A stretch of 10,900 nucleotides of DNA. It comes from Brachionus plicatilis (lineage: Eukaryota > Rotifera > Eurotatoria > Ploima > Brachionidae). A program made the translations under genes and the position numbers. Location: assembly GCA_010279815.1 (NCBI GenBank), contig QEOQ01000163.1, forward strand, positions 46,586 to 57,485, written 5' to 3'. The notes under the pieces were generated by a model. That model had not been told where the DNA came from. It saw only the letters and a program-made list of their open reading frames with translations, and made no database searches. Below, piece after piece: positions 1-7,698 of the stretch. Numbering within the stretch: the first letter of the stretch is position 1; each line of letters opens with the position of its first letter.

Positions 1-127
1 AAAAAAATAAAAGTATATACAATATTACAATTCAAAAAAAAGATAAAATCAGCAGTTAGTAAAAAATAAGCAAAATTGATTTGATAAATAAAAATCACAA
101 AATTTGATAACAAGTCAACAATATGAT

Positions 128-916
128 TTAATAGTCTATTTTGAGCAGTTCATTCAATCCACTTCTTCTTTTTTCTCCAGTATACTTCAGCACTTCAAAG
201 ATCTGCCTAACATTATCAGTTTTTCTCTCTCTCATTCTTTTCGCTCTATTATCACTTACTATTTGATTTCCTTGATTTAATATTTCTTGGATCGTTTCTT
301 TTTTTGTAATAACTTTTAATTCATACATTAAACTTTTTTTATCTATCTTAGCCAAAGGATCATTTTTGTCTAGCTCTTCAATTAACTGCTTCGTTATTTC
401 GAATTTAGCTAATCTATTGGCGAAATTGATCTTGGTTTTTATTGTCAATTCTTCTACCGTTTCAGTGTTGATTGCTCTAAGTAAAGCCGTACTTCTTGAT
501 TTTTTACTGATCATAAACATACCCTTGATTAATTTCGACTCAAGTGTTTGTAACATTTTATTTTGGGTCTTGTTGATTACCATATTATCAATCCCATAAT
601 AAAGCATTGGTCTAATGTATGTTTTGTAGTAGCAAAGCTTAATGCTACTTAGTACGATATCGGAGGTAATTCCAATTTGTTTCAAGTTTTGATAACCAAA
701 AGTAAATAATTTTATTCTGCTATTCACATGCGTTTGACTTTTGAGTGCTTCATCTATCCAGGTTCCTAAATATCTGAATAAAATAACTCTTTTTACCTCT
801 TGTTTTTGGAAGAAAACTTTATTTTCAATTCTTGATTCTTGAGGTCTAATATGATTGATCTGTTTATTGAACATTACAATGTAAATAGTTTTGGTAGGAT
901 TGAACTTTATTTCATG
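128..916 (-). pseudogene. LINE ORF2, segment 3: RT motifs D/E, thumb and C-terminal domain
   Basis: Third in-frame piece of the same ORF. From the TAG at 917-919 the frame reads HEIKFNPTKT, then an ATG at 872-874. FRYLGTWID, about 34 residues after that Met, is the typical FxYLG motif E of LINE reverse transcriptases. SIKLCYYKTYIRPMLYYG, further on, is the thumb segment that follows it in many LINE families. The last ~110 residues are Lys/Arg/Glu-rich without a zinc knuckle that I can see. The frame ends in TAA at 128-130, taken as the genuine ORF2 stop. The separate open frame is a product of the upstream nonsense codon and is unlikely to be made as a protein. Confidence 0.88.
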
Positions 917-919
917 CTA

Positions 920-1237
920 TATTCCAAACTTTTCCGTTACTTCAAGTAAATAATTTAGTTCAGATGCACTGTTAGCTAAGAGTAAGATGTCATCAGCATA
1001 AAATATATTATTAATAGTTAAGCTCTCTATCCCAATGCCAATGTTTAGAGTATTAAGAAAACTACCTAGCTCATCAATATAAATGGCAAATAAAGTTGGA
1101 CTAAGTGGTCCGCCTTGTTTGACCCCTCGTGTAATTTTGAATGGAGCAGTTTCATCATGATTTATTGCAACAACCACTTTTGATGAATTGTAATAATTTA
1201 TTAGAGTTCTTAAGACCCATGCATCAATGTCTTTTAC
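920..1237 (-). pseudogene. LINE ORF2, segment 2: RT palm motifs B and C
   Basis: Continues the frame of the upstream segment without a shift. Reading through the stop at 1238 gives VKDIDAWVLRTLINYY, the usual link between RT motifs A and B. Motif B (GVKQGGPLSPTLFAIYID) lies at about 1123-1070. Motif C is YADD at 989-1000; its two Asp are the metal-binding catalytic residues, so the palm chemistry is complete with Asp507 of the previous segment. The segment ends in TAG at 917-919; below it the frame again continues directly (HEIKFNPTKT), as expected for the motif D region. The GTG at 1175-1177 is only an open-frame boundary, not a translation start. Confidence 0.92.
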
Positions 1238-2809
1238 TTACTTAGTCCACAGAACTAAACGGTTGACTTTGTCAAAGGCTTTACTAGCGTCAATCGAGCA
1301 AATAAATGTCTTCCTCTTTTTCCTTCTATTGTATAGTACTAGTTCCTTGAGTGTAAAAATGGCATGACCACATGAAGACCCTGACCGGAAACCGAATTGA
1401 TTACTATTGCTCTTGAAAGCTCTGTTTATCTCTTCCAGTAATAACTTCTCCATAATAATTGACCAACCATCAGAAATTGTTAGTGGCCTCATATTGTTAA
1501 TATCGCTTAGGCTTTTGCTTTGGTCTTTTTGTAATAATTTGACAACTCCAATGTTAAATGTTTTCATTACAACATTGTAATTAATCATTGTCTCAAATAT
1601 CAATTTTAGAATCATTATCAGTTTTCCACTAATGCCAAATTTATTCATTTCATTCGTTATAGAATTAAACCCGGACGATTTATCATTTTGTAATTTATTA
1701 ATTATCTCAACAAGACGATTTGGTTCGATTTTTACATTGAAAACCTTTTCTGAATTTAACTTTAGGAACTCATCTACGATAGCTTTTTTACTAGTTTCAG
1801 ACTCAGAATTGACAATATCGCAACTGTTAAACATATCAAAAATCTCATTTCTGGCATTATTAATGTCTATTGTTATTTCACACTTCTCTTCCTTGAAATT
1901 TTTTACTTTACGATAAAAAGAATTTTTATTGCCGAAGTAAAGTCTATTTAACTTGATTAATTTTTTTGCTTCAGCTTTATTTTTGTTTTCGTCTTGTTTT
2001 TTCCGAAACGCCGACTTCGCTTTTTTAACTAATATTTTATTAATAGTTAAGCGCTCATTTCGATAGTTTTTCTTAGCCTTACAGTATTCGTCGTATAGTT
2101 GCTTAATATCTAAGTCCCACCATCCGTTCAATTTCATTTTATGTTTTTTGATTAGATTGTCTTCAGTTATTTCATCTGAAGCTTCCAAAATCGCATTATT
2201 TAGCTTTTTAAGTACATTTTCAAGACTAATGCTTAACAGTTTCATGTCTTTATAGTGATTTAAAGGTATGGTATCACTTACCTCATTTAAGAGAAGCTGA
2301 AGTTTATCATTGAATATTCGTTTTGTTCTTTCGTTCCACACAATTCTTTTCATTCTGTCATTTTGTTTTCCTGACTCAGTTGACTCAATAATACTAGTTT
2401 CATTGTTGATTATTAATTTACCGGTCAAGGCCAAATGATCCCCACAGTTCCATTTGGAAGTAACTATTTTGATATCTTTACAAGTGGAACCATCAATTTT
2501 GTAACCAACAATGTGATCAATCCAACTGGTTTTCTCTTGCTTGAAGTACGTAAAGCTATAGTCATTTATGCGATTAACATCAAAATATTCTAATCCATTG
2601 AGCCTTATCCATTTTTGCATGAGCTTATCACATTCATTACTTCTCTTGATATCACAATTAAAGTCGCCAAAAGTTATTGTTCTAAACTTACATCTAAGAC
2701 TAATTAAGATATTTGTTAATTGATCAAATTCATATTCCTTAGTTAAACGACATTCTATAGTATTGTCATTTGTCGTAAGGTAAACTCCTACAATCGCAAC
2801 ATTGTTCAT
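1238..2809 (-). pseudogene. LINE ORF2, segment 1: endonuclease C-terminal half plus RT fingers and motif A
   Basis: This 523-codon segment begins inside the APE endonuclease domain, which nicks target DNA for target-primed reverse transcription. Visible endonuclease motifs are VGVYL near residue 8, GDFN at 48-51, SWIDH at 95-99 and GDH at 123-125. A lysine-rich linker follows (about 140-360). The reverse transcriptase then starts: DKSSGFNSITNEM at 376-388, an N-M-R-P-L motif at 439-443, FGFRSGSSCGHA at 472-483, and motif A, SIDASKAFDKVN at 505-516, with catalytic Asp507 (codon 1289-1291). The segment ends at TAA (1238-1240), 16 residues after motif A, where a functional enzyme must continue. 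The same frame goes on below the stop with matching RT sequence. The ATG at 2807-2809 is internal to the domain and is not the true start. Confidence 0.92.
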
Positions 2810-2974
2810 TTTTAAAACAGATATTCATATGTAATAGTCTCGGCCATTTTAGGCATACGATCTACATAGCTTTAAAAATTGGTTACATAAATCTCTAACA
2901 GATGGTTAAGTATTACAATAAGCAGTCCATTACACAGTCACCTATGGATACAACATCGAAAGATTTTTCACTCA
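2810..2974 (-). other. Decayed 5' extension of the LINE endonuclease region
   Basis: Directly upstream of the open part of ORF2 the same frame reads ISVLK before the ATG, then a TGA at 2825-2827, YAxNGRDYYI around a TAA at 2849-2851, DLCNQFLKL, and a TAA at 2906-2908. This resembles endonuclease sequence between stops, but N-terminal catalytic landmarks of the family (the early Asn, and the Glu of the QET-type motif) could not be placed. Frameshifts may be present: another frame reads DRMPKMAETITYEY at 2859-2818. The true 5' boundary is uncertain. Confidence 0.5.
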
Positions 2975-2989
2975 TTTTTTTTTTTTTTT
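2975..2989. repeat. Uninterrupted 15-T tract at the LINE 5' side
   Basis: Fifteen consecutive T on the plus strand at the point where recognisable LINE sequence ends and low-complexity spacer begins. It lies at the 5' side of the element, so it is not this element's poly(A) tail. It may be a simple repeat or part of the insertion target. Confidence 0.6.
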
Positions 2990-3287
2990 AAATTCACTCC
3001 GAATTTTTTTTCTATTTTGTCTTTATTTTTTTAAAGATAAAAATGCCTTATTTTAAAATTTTCTTATTATTTGAAATTTACAATGTTAAATTAAAGATAA
3101 ATGTTGCATTGATAATAAAAGTTATTATTGTTGGTTTTTTTTATACTCCTAGAAGCATTTTGAATTTTGACATTTTAATATTTTATAATTTTCAAGTTTC
3201 AAAAGTTTTTTTTGGTAAATACCATGAATGTTAAACTAAATAAAATCTTTTAATTTTTGTTCAAAATTTTTATCTAGCAAATTAATG

Positions 3288-3323
3288 ATCATATTTAAAT
3301 CAATCTAGACTTTTAAATATGAT
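3288..3323. repeat. Perfect 12-bp inverted repeat
   Basis: ATCATATTTAAA at 3288-3299 is the exact reverse complement of TTTAAATATGAT at 3312-3323, with a 12-nt loop. A related GATCATATTTAAATGATC palindrome occurs near 6741 downstream of the channel gene. The arms are almost entirely A/T, so chance is a serious alternative. Confidence 0.5.
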
Positions 3324-3370
3324 ATTAAAAATTGATCGAAAATTTTAATTGTATTTATTAGGCCTGGTAG

Positions 3371-3776
3371 ACCGGTTTTAATTTTAGAAATGTTTTCAAG
3401 ACCGGTTTCATAATGAATAAATCTTGTAAGATAAATATTAAAACCATTTATTTTAACTTTTTTTTCACATTTAAAATTATCTGCTGTCAGAGTAGAGTTA
3501 GAATTAGGTAACCAAAAATTTTTCAAATTTAACTTGAATTTTAAAATTACAAATTTATTTAGTAAATCAAATTAAGATCAAAATTAAGATTTTTAATTAT
3601 TTTAATCAAAAAATTTTCTTTGTATTTTCCTTAAAGTTTAAATGAAAAAAGAATTTAAGTGACTTAATAAATAAGAAACAAAAAATCAATAAAAAAATAT
3701 GTTTTTAGAACCGGTTTTATTTTAAAAACGATTTTTGAAACGGGCTTATAAAACAGAACCAGTTCTCTCCAAAACC
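3371..3776. repeat. Scattered ACCGGTTT-type motif cluster
   Basis: ACCGGTTT occurs at 3371-3378 and again exactly 30 nt later at 3401-3408. AACCGGTTTTAT lies at 3709-3720, followed by the degenerate forms AAACGGGCTTA near 3738 and GAACCAGTTCTC near 3756. CCGG is rare in such AT-rich spacer, so the clustering is notable. The motif could be a degenerate interspersed repeat. Confidence 0.45.
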
Positions 3777-3782
3777 ATTAAG

Positions 3783-3802
3783 TAAAAGTCAAATGACTTT
3801 TA
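3783..3802. repeat. Inverted repeat TAAAAGTCA/TGACTTTTA
   Basis: Nine-bp arms at 3783-3791 and 3794-3802 are separated by AA. It contains one copy of AAGTCAAA, which recurs on both strands downstream of the channel gene. Confidence 0.5.
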
Positions 3803-4455
3803 TTTCAAATATTCTTTGTGATGAAGTGTGAACATTAAGATTGCTATTTTGAAATTATAAGAGCAAAAAAAGAGGGACAAAAAAATAAATAAATGTTTTA
3901 AATCATCAAAAATTCAGAATAAAATTAAAAAAAAGCAAAGATAAAATTATTCTTAACCAAAAATATACTAGCAAAAATTAGAGTCAGGTCAATTGACATG
4001 GTAACTGACTTCACCTTAAATTATTTATATTTTTAAAAATTAAAGCCTCTTTATTCATATTTTTTTATTTATATAACAAATCCTTATTAAACATAATCTG
4101 TTTAATTCATTTTACCATGAAAAAAAAATATATGAAATTAAAATTGAAATTAAACTGAGATAAAAAAATCATGAATTTTTGCTGTTTTAACTGATATAAA
4201 AACGTCATTTTAAATATTGTTAAAAAACAACTTAATTTACTTAAAATTTACATCACGTCTTTATAATCTTAAGAAATTAATTGGTTTAATAAATTTTATC
4301 GTTACTTTTCAAAAATTAAATTAAAGCATCAATTAAAAAGAATTAAGAGATATTTAAAAATTTAAATATTTATTGTTTAAATTTAAAAAAAACTAAAGAT
4401 TTTTTATCATATTTTTTTAAATTTTATTTAAATTTTGTATCATTTGATCTTGATA

Positions 4456-4551
4456 ATGAGATTCACGATGCCTGAATATAGGGTAACAAAAGAAGACTTG
4501 CTTTCAATACAAGTCAAAAAAAATGCTGCGAAAAAAAAGATTTTGACGTAA
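4456..4551 (+). other. Short GC-shifted open stretch (31 codons), possible exon or gene relic
   Basis: Within extreme AT spacer, this stretch starts with ATG and reads a balanced, non-repetitive peptide (MRFTMPEYRVTKEDLL, then SIQVKKNAAKKKILT) before TAA. Its composition looks more coding-like than its surroundings. A donor-like AGG|GTAACA lies at 4480-4488. I recognise no family. Joining at that donor to the acceptor before the channel gene would not keep the channel frame: the donor leaves phase 0, while the acceptor needs one leftover base. It may be a relic exon or chance. Confidence 0.2.
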
Positions 4552-5030
4552 ATTAAATAAATTTATACTAAATAAAATAACTAATTTCATTTTGATGATT
4601 GAAAAAATCAATAAATTATAAAGTCATTAAGAGTTGTTATTTTTAATCAAAAATACCAAATAATTAAAATTATAAGAAAAAAAAAGTTAATTTTCTGGTA
4701 ATTATTTTGTTAAAATTTCACTAAACAAAAAGAAAGATTAAAAAAAAGTTAAATTTTATTCACCAAAATTATATATTTGATATTTATTTTCTATAAATAA
4801 ATTAATTTGGCAATATGTTTTTTATTTATTTTATTATAAACCATTAGTTGGAGTTATTTTTATGATTTAAATTGACTTAATTTATAAGCTTATTATTTTC
4901 CAAATTTCAAAGCACAGATAAAAATTTCGGAAAATTGCTGTAAATAGCTTTCTTAATTTTAAAACTAACTTTAACTAATGATCCAATATTTAATTTAAAT
5001 TTCAAGATCAATTTAAAATATGTTTAATTG

Positions 5031-5048
5031 ATACTTCCATTTTTACAG
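5031..5048 (+). promoter_or_regulatory. Strong 3' splice-acceptor-like site upstream of the channel gene
   Basis: ATACTTCCATTTTTACAG is a pyrimidine-rich tract followed by the consensus TTTTACAG. It sits 122 nt before the channel ATG. It could end a 5'-UTR or coding intron, or be a spliced-leader trans-splice acceptor, a mode of mRNA maturation known in rotifers and several other invertebrate groups. No matching upstream exon was identified. Confidence 0.4.
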
Positions 5049-5170
5049 GAAATTCTTTTATTAATTTAAAGCTAAATGAAAAAACAATTTATTCAATATT
5101 TTTCTACTTTTATTTATTTGGAAAAAAATTTAGGAAAAAAAATCCATTTAACAAAATCAAAAAGTGCAAA

Positions 5171-6637
5171 ATGATTGCCATCAAAAATCAAAAAACCAAA
5201 ACGTTTGACATTTTTCGGCAATGGACCGAGTCAATGACCATGCATGGATTTCCAAATATTTTTCGAACAAAGCACATCACATTCAAAATTATGTGGACTA
5301 TTTTTTTTCTCTCTTCAAATGCATTCTGCTTTTTTATAATATCAAGAATTTTGATCAACTTCTTCAAATACGATGTAGTGACAACAATAAAAGTAGTTGA
5401 AAAAGATTCGATGCCATTTCCAGCAGTCACTGTATGCAATGCTAATCCATTTGTAACAGAAGAGAGTTTGAACTATGTCTCATCATTTTTGGAAATAAAT
5501 AACCTTACCAATTTTACTCATTTAAATCTTGACTCAAGTCAAAACCAAAACCTCTCTAGGCTTTTATACAATTTCATTCTTGTGCGCTACTCGGCAGTTT
5601 TATTTTCCAAAGCGAACACAAAGGACCTCAAGGAAAAATTATTCGTACCATTTGAAAAAATGTTTATCAATTGTCTTTACAATCTGCAGTCATGCAATGA
5701 AAATGACTGGCAGTGGTACTATGATTATTATCATGGCAACTGCTACCGCTTCAATTCAGGCAGAAATACCAAGGGAGAAAAAACTCAAATAAAATTTACA
5801 AACAATGCTGGAGCCTACAATGGCCTGATGCTGGAGCTATTTGTTGGCATGCCTAACAGCCAAAAAACACTCAGTACTACTAGAGGAGCTCGTATTTTTA
5901 TTGATGAGTACAAGTTTAATCCAAGAGTGGAAAGAGGCTATGCAATTGCACCATCTTACAGTACAAATTTAGCAATTGAAAAAATAGTAAGCAAGTCAAT
6001 GCCTCGACCCTACAGTGATTGTGTCGAGGATTTGGACACAATTGATTCTTTTGATTCAGAATATTACAGAAAAGTATTGAGATCTAATTTGACTTATCGT
6101 CAAGCTGAATGTTTTGACGCTTTTATTGCAGCTGAATCATTCAAAAAGTGCAAGTGTGATGAAGTGGGAAATAGCTTGATACTTGAAAATAATAATCCTT
6201 GCGATACTCTGGAAGAACAATCTTGTTCTTTTAGTGTTTTTCTAGAACTAATAGAATCAAATTTTAAGAGCAGAATTAAGTCTGTGTGTCCATTAGAATG
6301 TGAATCGGTAAGATATAAAGTAGTAAAATCAGAAGATAGATATCCATCAGAGTCGTATGCAAACGATCTTTTGAAAATGGAAAAAATTAAAAGTTTGTTT
6401 TCAAATCGTTCAAATGTGACTTATGAAGAATTGAGTTCGGATATTTTGGCCGTGAATGTGTACTTTGAGTATATGGAACAAACAGAGATAAAACAGAGTG
6501 CAAGTGTTACGTGGGATGGTTTGGTTGGTAGCATTGGTGGCACTTTGGGATTATTTTTGGGAATAAGTGTTCTCAGTTTTGCTGAATTTATTGATTTATT
6601 TTTTCAAATTATTTTCTCTAAAAAATCAAATAAATAA
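5171..6637 (+). CDS. DEG/ENaC/ASIC-like amiloride-sensitive cation channel subunit
   Basis: Predicted subunit of a trimeric, voltage-independent Na+-selective channel of the plasma membrane. The 488 residues show the whole family layout. A cytosolic N-terminus carries the gating His-Gly pair at 25-26. TM1 is at about 40-65, and the post-TM1 signature FPAVTVCN at 83-90. A large extracellular domain holds cysteines at 168, 175, 191, 284, 315, 327, 329, 344, 352, 373 and 377, and possible N-glycosylation sites at 111, 114, 127, 306, 412 and 415. TM2 is at about 447-480, with IGGTLGLFLGISVLS containing the G-x-S selectivity filter (GIS, 464-466), followed by a short basic tail. Length is close to ASICs (~500). 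ATG 5171 is the first in-frame Met after a stop at 4991-4993, with A at -3. No intron interrupts the frame. The ligand (protons, peptide or mechanical force) cannot be told from sequence. It appears intact. Confidence 0.93.
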   Translation: MIAIKNQKTKTFDIFRQWTESMTMHGFPNIFRTKHITFKIMWTIFFLSSNAFCFFIISRILINFFKYDVVTTIKVVEKDSMPFPAVTVCNANPFVTEESLNYVSSFLEINNLTNFTHLNLDSSQNQNLSRLLYNFILVRYSAVLFSKANTKDLKEKLFVPFEKMFINCLYNLQSCNENDWQWYYDYYHGNCYRFNSGRNTKGEKTQIKFTNNAGAYNGLMLELFVGMPNSQKTLSTTRGARIFIDEYKFNPRVERGYAIAPSYSTNLAIEKIVSKSMPRPYSDCVEDLDTIDSFDSEYYRKVLRSNLTYRQAECFDAFIAAESFKKCKCDEVGNSLILENNNPCDTLEEQSCSFSVFLELIESNFKSRIKSVCPLECESVRYKVVKSEDRYPSESYANDLLKMEKIKSLFSNRSNVTYEELSSDILAVNVYFEYMEQTEIKQSASVTWDGLVGSIGGTLGLFLGISVLSFAEFIDLFFQIIFSKKSNK

Positions 6638-6638
6638 A
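6629..6638 (+). terminator. Overlapping AATAAA polyadenylation signals at the channel stop codon
   Basis: AATAAA occurs at 6629-6634 and 6633-6638, overlapping the TAA at 6635-6637. In such AT-rich DNA these are only weakly informative, but they would allow a very short 3' UTR. Confidence 0.3.
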
Positions 6639-7097
6639 ATAATTGAAAAATAAAAATTAAAAGTAAAAAAAACAATACTTTTTTTCATTCAATACATCCA
6701 AACGAAAATTTAAATTTATTTCAAAATAATTGTCTAAAAAAGATCATATTTAAATGATCACATTCAAAATTTATCATTTAAATAGGGTTTTTAAATTTTA
6801 TGAATTTTAATTTAAATTTCAAAGTAAACATTTAATGCAGAGTTGGTCAAAAGTCAAATTCAAGTCAAAACTTTGAGTTTGGATATTTTTATTTTACTTT
6901 TCGATTTAAATTATGTTCATTATTTATAAAAACAATTTTTTTTTCAATATTAATTATTTTTTTCAAAATGTTTGTTCTGAATGAAATTTAAATCTACAAT
7001 TATTAAGTCAAAGAAAGACTTTGACTTGAGTTTAGATAAATTTCAAAGGAAGAATAATAATCAATTATTGAGAATTTTATTTTTGAGAATAATAATC
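6638..7097. other. AT-rich spacer downstream of the channel gene
   Basis: No gene seen. It contains the GATCATATTTAAATGATC palindrome near 6741 and AAGTCAAA copies at 6851-6858 and 6862-6869. Confidence 0.6.
7005..7027. repeat. Hairpin AAGTCAAAG / CTTTGACTT
   Basis: Perfect 9-bp arms at 7005-7013 and 7019-7027 with the 5-nt loop AAAGA. It is the inverted form of the AAGTCAAA octamer that recurs in this spacer. Confidence 0.55.
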
Positions 7098-7125
7098 AAA
7101 ATTTGATCATTAACTTCAATTTGCC
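7098..7125. repeat. Second end of the same transposon family (truncated sibling copy)
   Basis: These 28 nt end in TTTGCC and, as reverse complement, match the left terminus of the neighbouring inverted-repeat element (7155-7182) at 24 of 28 positions. They also resemble its right terminus (7661-7690), which shares TTTGATCATT and AATTTGCC. It therefore looks like the right end of another copy. No matching GGCAAA left end was found upstream within an element length, which would run into the channel gene, so it is probably a fragment. With 7155-7182 it also forms a foldback with a 29-nt loop. Confidence 0.6.
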
Positions 7126-7146
7126 ATGAATATATTTTTTTATCAA

Positions 7147-7154
7147 GGAGAGAG
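7147..7154. repeat. Left target-site duplication GGAGAGAG
   Basis: Eight bases directly abutting the left terminus GGCAAA of the inverted-repeat element, identical to 7691-7698. Confidence 0.75.
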
Positions 7155-7690
7155 GGCAAACTGAAGTTTCAGATCAAATTTTAAGATCAAACGTTCATTT
7201 AAAATTTTAAAACTTAATTAATCTATTGATCTTGATAATTTTTGAGAATTAAATACGAAACATTACTAGACATGTTATGTCTAATAATGGTTCATTATCA
7301 AATAAACATCAAAATGATTGATCTCTAATTTATTTGACAAAAACAGTCAATTATTTAAATAATTCAGGTTAAGTTAATTCACAAATTCAAATTTATAACT
7401 TTTATATCCATTCATTCAAACTGAAATAATTTTTTTTCCACTAAATGAATTATAAATTTTAAAACGGTAAATTTTTTTGTCTTTAAAAATAAGTTCTCAT
7501 TAAAATAAATTAAAATATTTTAACCTATTAAAGTTCAATAAAAAGGAACATTTTAAAATTTTGAATATGAAAATAAACTTGACATGACATGTCAAATAAT
7601 TTGGAAAAAATTTATTTTTTCTCTATTATTGAAAAAATGTTACAATTTACATTTTGATCTTTTGATCATTATCTCAAACTTAAATTTGCC
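7155..7690. mobile_element. 536-bp non-autonomous DNA transposon (MITE/foldback type) with 8-bp target duplication
   Basis: The ends are GGCAAA (7155-7160) and TTTGCC (7685-7690). The outer 20 nt match as inverted repeats at 17 of 20 positions; similarity continues with small indels through a GATCAAA motif about 35-40 nt in. A second inverted pair lies inside: 7262-7285 and 7577-7600 match at 19 of 24 positions, and each is itself palindromic (TAGACAT-GTT-ATGTCTA; TTGACATG-A-CATGTCAA). The symmetry thus runs 115-130 bp inward from each end. The copies GGAGAGAG at 7147-7154 and 7691-7698 abut the ends exactly and read as a target-site duplication. There is no coding capacity, so it would need a transposase in trans. 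An 8-bp duplication is known for hAT and P and occurs in Merlin (8-9 bp); the superfamily is left open. Confidence 0.75.
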
Positions 7691-7698
7691 GGAGAGAG
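7691..7698. repeat. Right target-site duplication GGAGAGAG
   Basis: Eight bases directly following the right terminus TTTGCC, identical to 7147-7154. A G-rich octamer is uncommon in this AT-rich spacer, which argues against a chance match. Confidence 0.75.

Larger units (their letters stand above)
1..2974 (-). mobile_element. Non-LTR retrotransposon (LINE), APE-endonuclease type, 5'-degenerate
   Basis: The minus strand carries, in order, the C-terminal half of an endonuclease/exonuclease/phosphatase domain, a reverse transcriptase and a thumb/C-terminal region, the standard order of a LINE ORF2. No RNase H domain, LTR or integrase is visible. The stretch 127 down to 1 follows the final stop codon and is a T-rich 3' UTR; no poly(A) or short tandem tail is seen before the window edge, so the 3' end lies outside. 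Upstream of 2809 the frame meets stops at 2825-2827, 2849-2851 and 2906-2908, so the 5' part is decayed; the left limit given (2974, before a T tract) is approximate. The clade is not assigned; CR1/Jockey-like groups are plausible from motif style only. Confidence 0.9.
2990..5030. other. AT-rich spacer without a supported gene
   Basis: About 2 kb of very AT-rich sequence dominated by A/T runs. Two open frames in it (63 codons at 3043-3234 plus; 73 codons at 3305-3526 minus) have low-complexity Ile/Phe/Lys/Asn-rich translations, no recognisable domain and no coding-like composition, so I do not call them genes. The recognisable contents are small inverted repeats, an ACCGGTTT motif cluster and one short GC-shifted open stretch, listed separately. 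Confidence 0.6.

Noticed and set aside
366..599. 77-codon open frame on the plus strand
   Set aside because: Antisense to the LINE thumb region, with a Ser/Leu/Ile-rich translation and no domain.
1632..1916. 94-codon open frame on the plus strand
   Set aside because: Antisense to the well-supported LINE ORF2 linker/RT region; no family features.
2975..2989. T tract as the poly(A) tail of the LINE
   Set aside because: It lies at the 5' side of the minus-strand element, so the position is wrong for its tail.
3043..3234. 63-codon open frame on the plus strand
   Set aside because: Low-complexity Ile/Phe/Lys-rich product from AT-rich spacer, with no motif or context.
3305..3526. 73-codon open frame on the minus strand
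   Set aside because: Overlaps the ACCGGTTT motif cluster; no recognisable domain, so chance is likely.
5188..5792. Open frames antisense to, or out of frame with, the 5' part of the channel gene
   Set aside because: The channel frame carries all family signatures here; the others are by-products of its composition.
7098..7182. Inverted repeats as a CRISPR-like or microRNA precursor structure
   Set aside because: There is no regular repeat-spacer series, and the arms match transposon ends, which explains them better.
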